Shown piece by piece: positions 9,145 to 18,121 of a stretch of 64,000 bases of DNA (position 1 is the first letter of the stretch; the number at the start of each line of letters is the position of its first letter). The DNA lies in NCBI GenBank assembly GCA_900467745.1, contig UBQW01000011.1, positions 84,330 to 148,329 of the forward strand, written 5' to 3'. The notes under the pieces are model-generated. The model ran no database searches. It was not told the origin of the DNA and was given only the letters and a program-made list of their open reading frames with translations. Origin of the DNA: Hyphomicrobiales bacterium (GTDB taxonomy: Bacteria; Pseudomonadota; Alphaproteobacteria; Rhizobiales; Rhizobiaceae). Position numbers and translations under genes: made by a program.

Positions 9145-9802
9145 TATGATCTACAATCTCCTCTCCAAGGCGCTGATGCAGACGCTGCAGATGGTGTTCG
9201 TCGCCGGCATCGTTGGCTCGATCATCGGCCTGCCGATCGGCGTGTTCCTGGCCACCTCGGGCAAGGGCGAGCTGTTTCCGGCGCCGAAGACCAATCGCGT
9301 GCTCGGGCTGATCGTCAATGCCGCGCGCTCGACGCCGTTCATCATCCTCGTCGTCGCCATCGTGCCCCTGACGCGCCTTTTGACGGGCACGTCGATCGGC
9401 ACCTGGGCCGCTATCGTGCCGCTCACCATCGCCACCATTCCGTTCTTCGCGCGCCTGGTCGAATCCGCCATCCGCGAGATCGACAAGGGGCTGATCGAGG
9501 CTGCCCGCGCCATGGGCGCCACGCCGTTCCAGATCGTCTTCAAGGTGCTGTTGCCGGAGGCGCGGCCGAGCATCCTGATGGCGCTGACGATGACCATTGT
9601 CAGCCTGATCGGCTACTCGGCCATGGTCGGCGCCGTCGGCGGCGGCGGGTTGGGCGACCTCGGCATCCGCTACGGCTACCAACGCTTCAATCCCGAGATG
9701 ATGGTGATTGTCGTGATCGTGCTGATCGTTCTCGTGCAGCTCGTCCAGAGCGCCGGCGACGGGCTTGCCCGCCGCTTCGACAAGCGCAACCGGAAAAACT
9801 GA
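9134..9802 (+). CDS. metI: Methionine ABC transporter permease MetI
   Basis: A 222-residue inner-membrane permease with five predicted hydrophobic helices. The cytoplasmic EAA loop reads [22 protein letters not shown], which contacts the ATPase. ATG 9134 lies inside the last codons of metN, a normal arrangement for this operon. It closes with a basic tail and is followed 40 bases later by metQ. Confidence 0.95.
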   Translation: MSPDMIYNLLSKALMQTLQMVFVAGIVGSIIGLPIGVFLATSGKGELFPAPKTNRVLGLIVNAARSTPFIILVVAIVPLTRLLTGTSIGTWAAIVPLTIATIPFFARLVESAIREIDKGLIEAARAMGATPFQIVFKVLLPEARPSILMALTMTIVSLIGYSAMVGAVGGGGLGDLGIRYGYQRFNPEMMVIVVIVLIVLVQLVQSAGDGLARRFDKRNRKN

Positions 9803-9842
9803 CCCTTTAACAACAAACCATAATTCAACACAGGAGACACCC

Positions 9843-10619
9843 ATGAAGAAGTTCATCATCGCAGCCGCGCTCGCTGCCTTCGCAGCCGGCTCGGCACTCG
9901 CCGAAGACATCAAGGTCGGCGTCACGCCGGGCGAGCACGCGCAGATCATGGAAAAGGTCGCCGAGATCGCCAAGACCAAGGGTCTCAACATTGAGATCGT
10001 CGAGTTCTCCGACTACGTCGTGCCGAACCAGGCGCTCAACGATGGCGATATCCAGGCCAACTCGTTCCAGCACCAGCCCTACCTCGACAACCAGATCGCC
10101 GACCGCAAGTTCGATCTCGTCAGCATCGGCACCACGATCACCACCCCGATGGGCGTCTATTCCAAGAAGGTGAAGAGCCTCGACGAGCTGAAGGAAGGCG
10201 CAACCGTCGCCATCCCGAACGACCCGACCAATGGCGGTCGCGCGCTGCTCGTTCTCGCCTCCAAGGGCCTGATCAAGTTCAAGGACAACCCGGGCGTCAA
10301 GGTCACTGTCGCTGATATCATCGAGAACCCGAAGAAGATCGACTTCGCCGAAATCGACGCTGCGCAGCTGCCGCGTTCGCTCGATGACGTCGACGCCGCC
10401 GTCATCAACACCAACTACGCCATGGAAGCCGGCCTGCACCCGAAGACCGACGCCATCGCCATCGAGAGCGAAAAGTCGCCTTACGCCAACGTGATCGTTG
10501 TCCGCACCGCCGACAAGGACGCACCGTGGGCGAAGACGCTGGTCGAATCCTACCACGACGAAAGCATCCGCAAGTTCATCAACGAACAGTTCAAGGGCGC
10601 GCTGATCCCGTCCTGGTAA
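9843..10619 (+). CDS. metQ: Methionine-binding protein MetQ
   Basis: A 258-residue periplasmic substrate-binding protein of the NlpA/MetQ family. A signal peptide ends at SALA before EDIKVG. There is no lipobox cysteine, unlike the enteric lipoprotein, so it should be soluble in the periplasm. Family landmarks visible are VEFSDYVVPNQALNDGDI, NSFQHQPYLD and the IPNDPTNGGRALL segment lining the ligand site. A strong AGGAGA lies six bases before ATG 9843. A terminator follows. Confidence 0.95.
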   Translation: MKKFIIAAALAAFAAGSALAEDIKVGVTPGEHAQIMEKVAEIAKTKGLNIEIVEFSDYVVPNQALNDGDIQANSFQHQPYLDNQIADRKFDLVSIGTTITTPMGVYSKKVKSLDELKEGATVAIPNDPTNGGRALLVLASKGLIKFKDNPGVKVTVADIIENPKKIDFAEIDAAQLPRSLDDVDAAVINTNYAMEAGLHPKTDAIAIESEKSPYANVIVVRTADKDAPWAKTLVESYHDESIRKFINEQFKGALIPSW

Positions 10620-10646
10620 GATCTGGTCTTATCCTTATACAAGATG

Positions 10647-10676
10647 AAGCGGTCCGGCCTTGCCGGGCCGCTTTTT
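10647..10676 (+). terminator. Rho-independent terminator of metNIQ
   Basis: A 12-bp GC-rich stem (AAGCGGTCCGGC / GCCGGGCCGCTT, with one G-T pair) with a three-base loop and a TTTTT tail lies 28 bases after the metQ stop. Confidence 0.9.
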
Positions 10677-10713
10677 CGTTGGGGCGAATCGTCTGATGGC
10701 TTAGACCCGTGGG

Positions 10714-11271
10714 ATGGAAGCCAAGCCGCTCTTTCTCTATGCGCTCTGCGGCAGCCAGCGGAAGGTCTCGACCAATCGCCGGCTGCTCACGACCTTGCGC
10801 GATCACGCGCCGGATGTTGTGACGATCGAAATCTGCGATCTCATCGGCGATCTGCCGATCTTCAATCCCGATCGCGAGGGCGAAAACACGCCTGATATCG
10901 TCGAGCGGCTGGGGGCGAAGATGCGTGCCGCCGATGGCGTTATCGTCGCCTGTCCTGAATATGCCCATGGGCTGCCGGGCGGGCTGAAGAACGCGCTGGA
11001 CTGGTTGGTGTCGCGCGACGAGGTGCCCTTCAAGCCTGTGATGATCGCGCATGCGTCGCATCGCGGCGACTTCGCGCTGGGCCAGTTGACCGAGGTCTTG
11101 AAGACCATGTCGTTCGACCTCATCGAGGAGGCGCATCTGCGGATCGGGCTGCTGGGGAAGGACGATGCGGCGCAGGCGGCGGTTCTCGATGCGGCCGTGC
11201 GAGACGGCGTTATTTTGAACGCGCTTGCAAAATTCTGCACGCATGTTCGTGAGAGTGCGCTTTATAAGTAG
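10714..11271 (+). CDS. NADPH-dependent FMN reductase family protein
   Basis: A 185-residue flavodoxin-fold oxidoreductase (FMN_red family). The phosphate-binding loop is GSQRKVSTN at residues 9-17. The second flavin contact is CPEYAHGLPGGLKNALDW near residues 80-97, a hallmark of azoreductase/chromate-reductase-like enzymes. It is expected in the cytoplasm, reducing quinones, dyes or free flavin with NADPH. It is transcribed alone after the metNIQ terminator. Confidence 0.88.
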   Translation: MEAKPLFLYALCGSQRKVSTNRRLLTTLRDHAPDVVTIEICDLIGDLPIFNPDREGENTPDIVERLGAKMRAADGVIVACPEYAHGLPGGLKNALDWLVSRDEVPFKPVMIAHASHRGDFALGQLTEVLKTMSFDLIEEAHLRIGLLGKDDAAQAAVLDAAVRDGVILNALAKFCTHVRESALYK

Positions 11272-11416
11272 ATTTGAATAATTGTATCTATTTGAAATGC
11301 AAGTATTTTATCCGTTTCGATCAACGTTCTTCCGAAGCGAAAATGCTTAATCGTTCAATCGTGTTTTAACCGTTTTTTGAAGGCTTCCCGGCAGTATTCG
11401 CCCACAGGGAGAATGC

Positions 11417-13627
11417 ATGTCGTCGATCTTCAGCAAACGAAGCGCGATTCTGGGAGCTGGTCGCCACACAACCGTGGCCGGCGTGCTGTTTTCGTTTGCC
11501 GTCGTCGTCGCTGTCGTCACGATGATGGTGCTGAACGCGCTCGACCATGTGGCGCAGAAATCCAATGTGCTCGATGACGAGCGCTCGCGCGAAACCGTCT
11601 CCGGCGCACTGCAGAATTTCGTGGCCCAACTCGGCGCGACCCTCAACGACTATGCCGCATGGGACGATGCCGCGACCAATGTCTACGCCACCGATGGCAT
11701 GGACTGGACCGTATCGAACTATGGCGAGATGTCCGTCAACAGCGCGCTGTTCGACATGGCTGTTGTCATCGACGACGACAAGAAGCCGATCATGGTCTAT
11801 CGCGACGGCAAGCCGATGGCCGACAGCTTGCAGGATTTCTTCTCGCCGGCGCTCTGGGCGCTGTTCGACAAGGTTAAAGCCGCAGGCGCGCAAGACCTTC
11901 CCGAGGCGTCCGGCTTCATCAGCACGAAGTCGGGAATTGCCGTCGGCGGCGTGGCTCTGGTGCGCGAAAAATCCGGTGCGCTCGCAGCCGCGCCCGGCAA
12001 GCACCGCTATCTCATCTTCATCCGCCATCTCGACGCCGCCAAGATCGACGATATCGGCAAGACCTATGTCATCGGCGGGCTGCAGCTCGTCTCCGCCGAC
12101 CATGCCGCCACCTATTCCGTGCCGATCGAGGATGCGCTTGGTGCGTCGCTCGGCAAGCTGATCTGGACGTCGCGCGCGCCTGGCGATGTCGGCTATGCCG
12201 ATGTGCGCAGCCAGGTGGTGCGGGCGATCTGCCTTGTCGGCCTGTTCTTCGTCGTGCTGCTGATCATCGGCTGGCTGGCCGGGCGCAGACTGAAGAGCGA
12301 GGAGATCATCGCGCGCGAGGATGCGCTGCGCGACCGGCTGAGCGGACTTCTGAACCGCGACGGCCTGCGCGTCTCCGTCGATGCGATGGTGACGCTTGCC
12401 AGGCAGTCTCAGGATAATGTCCAGCTTCTCTATCTCGACCTCGACGGTTTCAAGGAAGTCAACGATTCCTACGGTCACGGCACCGGCGACCAGCTGATCC
12501 GGGCGGTCGCGGCCGGGCTCAAGGTGCTGATCCCCGATGGCGCCGTGCTTGCCCGCATCGGCGGCGACGAGTTCGCCATCGTCTTTGCATCACAGCAGGG
12601 CGACGCGGCTGCATTGCAGCTCTCCGAGCACATTCTCGATTTCCTGGCCGAGCCGCTGGAAATCGGCCGCCGCGTGGTCGTCATCGGCGCCAGCATCGGG
12701 ATTGCGGTTTCGCCCGCGGGCAATGTCGATCGCGAGGAGCTGGTGCGGCGCGCCGATCTGGCCATGTACAAGGCCAAAGAAGCCGGTCGCGCGCGCATGA
12801 CGCTCTACGATCCCGCCATGGATGCCGATCGCGAGGAGCGCAACGCGCTGGAGCTCGATCTGCGCCAGGCGATCGAAGGCGGCGACCTGACGCTTGCCTA
12901 CCAGCCGCTGATCGGCGCCGACAGCAACGAGATGGTCGGCGTGGAAGCCTTGGTGCGCTGGAACCGTCCGGGCCATGGGCCGGTGTCGCCCGATGTGTTC
13001 ATCCCGGTTGCCGAGACCAGTGGTCTCATCGAGGCGCTCGGCCTGTTCGTGCTGCGCAAGGCCTGCGAGACGGCCAAGCAATGGCCGGAGCTCAGGATCG
13101 CGGTCAACGTTTCGCCCGGTCAGTTCCGCAATCCCGCCTTCACCGATTACGTGCGCTACGTGTTGCGCCAGACGGAGATCGAGGCCAAGCGCGTGACGCT
13201 GGAGGTGACCGAGGGTTACATGATCCAGAACCCGAAGCGGACGCGCCAGGCGATCGAGCAGCTGAAGACGTTGGGTGTGAAGATCGCGCTCGACGATTTC
13301 GGCTCGGGCTTCTCGTCGATCGGCTATCTCCGCCAGTTCGGCTTCGATCGGATCAAGATCGACCGTTCGCTGATCATGGATATCGAGCATAGCGAGAGCC
13401 AGCGCGAGATGCTGAAGGCGACCGTGGCGCTTGCCAGCTCGCTCGACATTCCCGTCACCGCCGAGGGTATCGAGACGCCGGAGCAGGCCGATATCGCCTC
13501 GCAGTTCGGCTGCGACACGCTGCAGGGCTTCTTCTTCAGCAAGCCCGTCTCCGCCGAGGACATCACCGAGCGGCTGATGGAAGCACGCGCGCGCAAGACC
13601 AGCGGACGGCGCGTCAGCGCCGCCTGA
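11417..13627 (+). CDS. CHASE4-type sensor with tandem GGDEF and EAL domains
   Basis: A 736-residue inner-membrane c-di-GMP enzyme. One N-terminal helix (about residues 18-40) and a second near residue 275 bracket a periplasmic domain with the DYAAWDD motif typical of CHASE4. The GGDEF domain has DLDGFKEVNDSYGHG and an intact GGDEF signature, but no RxxD inhibitory site at the usual distance. The EAL domain keeps EAL, NVSPGQFR, EVTEGY, LDDFGSGFSS, IKIDRS, AEGIE and QGFFFSKP, so both synthesis and hydrolysis look possible. ATG 11417 follows an AGGGAGA site. The ligand is unknown. Confidence 0.93.
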   Translation: MSSIFSKRSAILGAGRHTTVAGVLFSFAVVVAVVTMMVLNALDHVAQKSNVLDDERSRETVSGALQNFVAQLGATLNDYAAWDDAATNVYATDGMDWTVSNYGEMSVNSALFDMAVVIDDDKKPIMVYRDGKPMADSLQDFFSPALWALFDKVKAAGAQDLPEASGFISTKSGIAVGGVALVREKSGALAAAPGKHRYLIFIRHLDAAKIDDIGKTYVIGGLQLVSADHAATYSVPIEDALGASLGKLIWTSRAPGDVGYADVRSQVVRAICLVGLFFVVLLIIGWLAGRRLKSEEIIAREDALRDRLSGLLNRDGLRVSVDAMVTLARQSQDNVQLLYLDLDGFKEVNDSYGHGTGDQLIRAVAAGLKVLIPDGAVLARIGGDEFAIVFASQQGDAAALQLSEHILDFLAEPLEIGRRVVVIGASIGIAVSPAGNVDREELVRRADLAMYKAKEAGRARMTLYDPAMDADREERNALELDLRQAIEGGDLTLAYQPLIGADSNEMVGVEALVRWNRPGHGPVSPDVFIPVAETSGLIEALGLFVLRKACETAKQWPELRIAVNVSPGQFRNPAFTDYVRYVLRQTEIEAKRVTLEVTEGYMIQNPKRTRQAIEQLKTLGVKIALDDFGSGFSSIGYLRQFGFDRIKIDRSLIMDIEHSESQREMLKATVALASSLDIPVTAEGIETPEQADIASQFGCDTLQGFFFSKPVSAEDITERLMEARARKTSGRRVSAA

Positions 13628-13657
13628 TCAAGTCCCTATAACGCCCCTTGAACTATT

Positions 13658-14593
13658 TCAGGTGCCGATGTGCTTCTGGCCGCGCTTCTTGGCCAGCGCG
13701 ATCTGCAGCTGGCGCTGGCGGTAGCGCAGCCGGTCTTCCTCGGTGCGGCTGTCGTAGCAATGGCTGCAGGACACGCCTTCCTCGTATTTCTCCGAGGTGA
13801 TTTCTTCCGCGGTGATCGGATTGCGGCAGGCGTGGCAGAGCTTGTGGTCGCCCTCCTTCAAGCCGTGCTCGACCGAGACGCGTTCGTCGAACACGAAGCA
13901 GGCGCCTTCCCACAGGCTCTCTTCCTGCGGCACTTCCTCGAGATATTTCAGGATGCCGCCCTTGAGGTGGTAGACCTCCTCGAAGCCCTGCTCCTTCATG
14001 AAGGCGGTGGCCTTCTCGCAGCGTATGCCGCCGGTGCAGTACATGGCGATCTTCGGCTTGTTGTGCAGGCCGGTGTTGTTCTTCACCCAGTCCGGAAACT
14101 CGCGGAAGGTCTTGGTGTTCGGGTCGACGGCGCCCTTGAAGATGCCGATCGCGGTCTCGTAATCGTTGCGGGTGTCGATGACGATCGTATCGGGATCGGA
14201 GATCAGCGCGTTCCAATCCTGCGGCGCGACATAGGTGCCGACGATCTTGTTGGGGTCGATGTTCTCGACGCCCATCGTCACGATCTCTTTCTTCAGCTTC
14301 ACCTTCATGCGCACGAAGGGCATTTTCGACGCGCGGCTTTCCTTGTGCTCCAGGCGAGCGAATTCCGGCATGGCGCGCAGATAGTCAAGCACCGTCGCGA
14401 TCCCCGCATCCGGCCCGGCGATCGTGCCGTTGATGCCCTCATGGGCGAGCAGCAGCGTGCCCTTGACGCCATTATCCTCGCACAACTGTTGCAGCGGCGC
14501 GCGCAGGCTTTCGAAGTGCGGCACGGAAACGAAATGATAAAGGGCCGCGACGAGGAAAGGGCTCGTCGCCTGTTGGGTCGATGTGTCGGTCAT
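13658..14593 (-). CDS. trhO: tRNA uridine(34) hydroxylase TrhO (rhodanese-like)
   Basis: A 311-residue YceA/TrhO protein that hydroxylates U34 of certain tRNAs using oxygen. The N-terminal acylphosphatase-like region contains [10 protein letters not shown]. The central rhodanese domain has DTRNDYE and the active-site loop [11 protein letters not shown]. The C-terminal zinc-like region has paired cysteines (CHACRNP and CSHC). The start at 14593 (MTDTSTQQ) was chosen over 14629 because homologues begin near this point. It stands alone, convergent with the GGDEF-EAL gene. Confidence 0.93.
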   Translation of the reverse strand: MTDTSTQQATSPFLVAALYHFVSVPHFESLRAPLQQLCEDNGVKGTLLLAHEGINGTIAGPDAGIATVLDYLRAMPEFARLEHKESRASKMPFVRMKVKLKKEIVTMGVENIDPNKIVGTYVAPQDWNALISDPDTIVIDTRNDYETAIGIFKGAVDPNTKTFREFPDWVKNNTGLHNKPKIAMYCTGGIRCEKATAFMKEQGFEEVYHLKGGILKYLEEVPQEESLWEGACFVFDERVSVEHGLKEGDHKLCHACRNPITAEEITSEKYEEGVSCSHCYDSRTEEDRLRYRQRQLQIALAKKRGQKHIGT

Positions 14594-14652
14594 GCGGCTG
14601 GAAATACAGCTTTCAGAGCGCAAGCGCAATCGCCCGCAGGTGCGGCTAATAT

Positions 14653-15561
14653 TCAGCCGCCAAAGGCGATCCAGAGCATCTCGATGCGCATCGCCTCGTC
14701 ATCCGCATCCGGGCCGAAGATGGTCTCGGCGCGATCCAGCGCATCGTGGCGACCCTGCTGCTGGTGGAAGATGATGGCGTAGAGCAGGTGCGCGAGGTCG
14801 TCTGCATTCTCGAAATGGTGATGCTCGGTCTCGACCAGCTCGCACAGCAATTCGAGATCGTTGATGCGCCCGAGCAGGTCGACCAGCGTGCTCGCCGCGT
14901 CGTATTTCGCGTTCATGGCGGTCGGCCAGAGTGGATTGAGCAGCTTGTGATAGGCGCGGTAATCCTGCGTGCGCTTGCGCAGCGTGTGAAAGGCTTCGGC
15001 CGAGACATGCCCTTCGCAGGCGGCGAGCGCCTTGCGCGCCTTGCGGACTGTCGTGTCCCACCCATGCGCCAGAAGCCGCCCGTGCCTGCGGTGGCCGCCC
15101 TTGAGGTTGACGTCCTGAACGGCCGCGATCGCCCGCTTCAGCGCCGAGATGGTGTCGGAGACCACCTTTTCGGGATCGCGGCGGGCGGCAATCAGCCGGT
15201 CGCGCCGGGCGGTGAGCGCCACGACGATGCGGCCGAGCGCTTCGGCTTCGTCGCTGTCGCGGGCGCGTTCGTGCAGATAGGTGGCGGTCTCGACGAGGGC
15301 CGCCGCATCGCGCAAAGAGGACAGCGAGCGGGCGATGCCGCGCAGGCGGATGTTCTCGCGGGCGGAAAATTTCGGCACGGCGCTGGAGACCAAGCGGTAG
15401 AGCGAGCGCACCCGCTTCAGCCGCTTGCGCGCTTCATGGATCGCGTGGTCGGTGCCTTGAGGCCGCGTTTCGAGCACATCGATCGCATGGCGCAGCTGGC
15501 GTCGCGCGAGCTTGTAAAACTGTGATTTGAAGGACCGGTCAGGCCGTATGCTGAAGGGCAT
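14653..15561 (-). CDS. CHAD domain protein
   Basis: A 302-residue, strongly basic, all-helical protein. The CHAD hallmark is repeated conserved histidines in a polycationic context: [19 protein letters not shown] near residues 40-60 and [16 protein letters not shown] further on. CHAD domains bind polyphosphate. Its ATG at 15561 overlaps the end of the CYTH gene by 23 bases, so the two domains, often fused in one protein, are here split but probably co-translated. It has no signal peptide or membrane helix. Confidence 0.88.
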   Translation of the reverse strand: MPFSIRPDRSFKSQFYKLARRQLRHAIDVLETRPQGTDHAIHEARKRLKRVRSLYRLVSSAVPKFSARENIRLRGIARSLSSLRDAAALVETATYLHERARDSDEAEALGRIVVALTARRDRLIAARRDPEKVVSDTISALKRAIAAVQDVNLKGGHRRHGRLLAHGWDTTVRKARKALAACEGHVSAEAFHTLRKRTQDYRAYHKLLNPLWPTAMNAKYDAASTLVDLLGRINDLELLCELVETEHHHFENADDLAHLLYAIIFHQQQGRHDALDRAETIFGPDADDEAMRIEMLWIAFGG

Positions 15562-16027
15562 GCCGGTCGTGCTCAAATTCGGTTGCCAATGCCTGATTTG
15601 AGTACCTGAAATCGCCGGTGACCTCGCGGCCGAGCCAGGCGGGAAGCGCCGGCCGTTCGGCTTCCGACCCCATCTCGACCTCGGCGATGACGAGGCCGCG
15701 GTGCTGGCCGGCGAAAACGTCGACCTCCCAGACGTAGCCCTCATAGGGCACGCGGTAGCGGGTCTTTTCGATGACGATGCCGATCGCCGCATCGAGCAGC
15801 TCTTCGGCGTCGGTGACCGGGATTTCGTATTCGAATTCGTCGCGGGTCATCTTGCTGCGGCCGATCTTGGTGGTCAGCCGCGCGCTCTTCCTGTCGATGA
15901 TGCGCACACGTACCGAACGATCGTCCATAGACGCGATATAGCCCTGTCTGAGGACAGACTTCGCCTCCGCGCCGGAGCGCCAGCCATCGCTGCGTACCAG
16001 GAACTTCCGCTCGATCTCTTTTGCCAT
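15539..16027 (-). CDS. CYTH domain protein (triphosphate tunnel metalloenzyme)
   Basis: A 162-residue protein with the EIERKFLV signature at residues 4-11, which defines CYTH/triphosphate tunnel enzymes. Alternating charged strands follow (SVRVRIIDRKSARLTTKIG, FEYEIP, VWEVDVFAG and VIAEVEM), as expected of an eight-strand tunnel. Bacterial members hydrolyse inorganic triphosphate or bind polyphosphate. The neighbouring CHAD gene supports a polyphosphate-related role. ATG 16027 gives the canonical MAKEIERKF start. Confidence 0.92.
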   Translation of the reverse strand: MAKEIERKFLVRSDGWRSGAEAKSVLRQGYIASMDDRSVRVRIIDRKSARLTTKIGRSKMTRDEFEYEIPVTDAEELLDAAIGIVIEKTRYRVPYEGYVWEVDVFAGQHRGLVIAEVEMGSEAERPALPAWLGREVTGDFRYSNQALATEFEHDRHALQHTA

Positions 16028-16181
16028 GACCGATGAACCTCTTTGACGACGGCGGGTACGCTAGCGCAAATTGGCTGAGGTTGATACCCATTCCGTTCCA
16101 AAGATGGTTGCGGTCTCGACAAACTTTAGCGGTAGGTCTATTCCGTTGCCGGAATTAAATCGTTTCAAAGGAACCACGGCC

Positions 16182-16820
16182 ATGGGCGAAAAGACAGAGA
16201 AACTCCTTTCCATCCTGAAACTGCAGCCCGTCGTGCCGGTTCTGATCGTCGACGACGTCAAGTCGGGCGTTTCGCTGGCGCGCGCGCTGGTCGCGGGCGG
16301 TCTGAAGGCGATCGAAATCACCATGCGCACGCCGGCAGCGCTGGACACGGTTCGCGCCGTGGCCGATGAAGTCGAAGGTGCCGAGGTCGGCGCCGGCACC
16401 ATTCTCAACGCCAAGCATTGGGAAGCCGCAGTTGCCGCCGGCTCCAAGTTCATCGTCAGCCCGGGCACCACGCAGGAGCTGCTCGACGCCGCGCGCGATT
16501 CCTCCGTGCCGCTTCTGCCGGGCGCCGCGACCGCCAGCGAAGTCATGGCGCTGCGTGAAGAAGGCTATCAGGTGCTGAAGTTCTTCCCGGCCGAGCAGGC
16601 GGGTGGCGCGGCCATGCTGAAGGCGTTCTCCTCGCCGCTCGCTGGCACGCTGTTTTGCCCGACCGGCGGCATCTCGCTGAAGAACGCCATGGATTACCTG
16701 TCGCTGCCCAACGTCATCTGCGTCGGCGGCTCCTGGGTTGCGCCGAAGGAACTGATCGCTTCGGGCGACTGGGCCGGCATCACCAAGCTCGCTGCCGAGG
16801 CCGCCGCGCTGAAGGGCTGA
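16182..16820 (+). CDS. eda: KDPG/KHG aldolase (Entner-Doudoroff)
   Basis: A 212-residue class I aldolase that splits 2-keto-3-deoxy-6-phosphogluconate into pyruvate and glyceraldehyde-3-phosphate. Family motifs are IEITMRTP with the catalytic glutamate, GAGTI, FIVSPGT and KFFPAEQAGG with the Schiff-base lysine, then FCPTGG near the C-terminus. ATG 16182 follows AAAGGA with nine-base spacing. It is not next to edd or zwf here. A mosaic repeat follows. Confidence 0.95.
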   Translation: MGEKTEKLLSILKLQPVVPVLIVDDVKSGVSLARALVAGGLKAIEITMRTPAALDTVRAVADEVEGAEVGAGTILNAKHWEAAVAAGSKFIVSPGTTQELLDAARDSSVPLLPGAATASEVMALREEGYQVLKFFPAEQAGGAAMLKAFSSPLAGTLFCPTGGISLKNAMDYLSLPNVICVGGSWVAPKELIASGDWAGITKLAAEAAALKG

Positions 16821-16846
16821 GGCGGATTTCTGCGTCCGAGAGGAAA

Positions 16847-16950
16847 ACCCCTCCCCAACCCCTCCCCACAAGGGGGAGGGGCTTAATCGTGGCGCCGCCA
16901 CGAGTCTCCTTCCCCCTTGTGGGGAAGGTGGCCGGCAGGCCGGAAGGGGT
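16847..16950. repeat. RIME-like palindrome, family C copy 2
   Basis: Begins with the same CCCCTCCCCAACCCCTCCCC-ACAAGG arm as 4319-4477. Its second arm is the related TCCCCCTTGTGGGGAAGGTGG version, with a GCCGGCAGGCCGG end shared with family A/B arms, so this copy looks like a mosaic of two families. Confidence 0.75.
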
Positions 16951-17057
16951 CTTTGCCCCGCGCACTGTTGTTGTGCGGGTCCTAACGCACCCGTTATTTG
17001 CAATCCCTCATTGCCGCTCCTATCTCCCCAACATCATCAAAAGGGAGACAATCAGGT

Positions 17058-17771
17058 ATGTTCGACGCGAAGAAGCTTCTTGAGCAGTTTCTGGGATCGC
17101 AAATTCCAGGTGTCGGCGGCAGCGTTCGCGATCGGGCGGGCGGCGCGATCGAGATGGCCAAGAACAATCCGTGGAAGGCAGGGGCGCTGGCGACCGCCGT
17201 GCTCGGCACCAAGACCGGCCGCAACATCGCCGGCAATGTCGCGACGATCGGCGGGCTCGCAGCCGTCGCCGGCCTCGGTTATCTCGCCTACAAGAACTAT
17301 CAGTCCGGCAAATCGCCTGAGGCCGCACCGCAGCCTGCTGCCACGACCGGCCAGCCCATCGCGCTACCGCCGCCGGATTCGGCCTTCAGCCTGGAAGGGC
17401 CGCAGCTCTCCAATGATTTCGCCCTGACCCTGATCCGCGCGATGATCGCCGCCGCCAAGGCCGATGGCCATATCGACGATGCCGAGCGCGCCAACATCAT
17501 GGAAAAGGTGCGCGAAGTCGATCTCGGTTCGGAAGCCGAGGCCTTCCTGCGCAACGAACTCGCCAATCCCGTCGATATCGACGATCTGGTGGCCGCCGCG
17601 CGCACCGAGGAGCAGAAGGTCGAGCTCTATACCGCGACGCGACTGACCATCAATCCCGATACCCGCGCCGAACGCGGTTATCTCGACCTGCTCGCCGGCC
17701 GCCTCGGCCTGCCGGACGCGCTGCTCGACCATATCGACGCGACCGTGTCGTCGGCCAAAGTCACGGCCTGA
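17058..17771 (+). CDS. DUF533 / TerB-like tellurite-resistance domain protein
   Basis: A 237-residue protein of the YebE/DUF533 type. The N-terminal part has a Gly/Ala-rich hydrophobic segment (about residues 50-80, ATAVLGTKTG to AGLGYLAYKN) and a Pro/Ala linker. The C-terminal 110 residues are an acidic helical TerB-like domain (LIRAMIAAAKADGHIDDAER), with the DGxID pattern of the family. Function is unknown; stress or envelope roles have been suggested for relatives. GGGAGA at 17043-17048 supports ATG 17058. Confidence 0.88.
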   Translation: MFDAKKLLEQFLGSQIPGVGGSVRDRAGGAIEMAKNNPWKAGALATAVLGTKTGRNIAGNVATIGGLAAVAGLGYLAYKNYQSGKSPEAAPQPAATTGQPIALPPPDSAFSLEGPQLSNDFALTLIRAMIAAAKADGHIDDAERANIMEKVREVDLGSEAEAFLRNELANPVDIDDLVAAARTEEQKVELYTATRLTINPDTRAERGYLDLLAGRLGLPDALLDHIDATVSSAKVTA

Positions 17772-17891
17772 GCGGAATAAGGCTTGCCGTTTGACGATTG
17801 GCAAGCCTGCGCTCGCGGCGAGTTGCACGGCCAGTTGCCTTTCGCCGGCGGCTGGCCTAAGCCCTTCTCCTCACCCGCAGGAGATTTTCGC

Positions 17892-18107
17892 ATGGCCGAC
17901 CCCAGATCCGAACGCCGCTCGCCGGCGATTGCCGCCGCGATCATCCTCGTTTGCGCCGGGCTCGTCATCTATTTCCTGCCGTCGGTGGTGCTGTGGATCG
18001 GCAATTACTCGCCGACGCTGGCGATCGTCGTCGGCGTGTGCCTGGTGATGGCGTTTTTCGCGGTGTTCTGGTTGCGGGCGCGGTATCAGCGCCGGCGGGG
18101 TGGGTGA
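17892..18107 (+). CDS. Small two-helix membrane protein
   Basis: A 71-residue protein: a short charged N-terminus (MADPRSERRSP), two hydrophobic helices (AIAAAIILVCAGLVIYFL and LAIVVGVCLVMAFFAVFWL) and a basic tail of five Arg in the last ten residues. GGAG eight bases before ATG 17892 favours this start over an upstream extension to 17784. It follows the DUF533 gene by 120 bases on the same strand and may share its transcript. I do not recognise the family. Confidence 0.65.
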   Translation: MADPRSERRSPAIAAAIILVCAGLVIYFLPSVVLWIGNYSPTLAIVVGVCLVMAFFAVFWLRARYQRRRGG

Positions 18108-18121
18108 GGTTATCTCACCAA

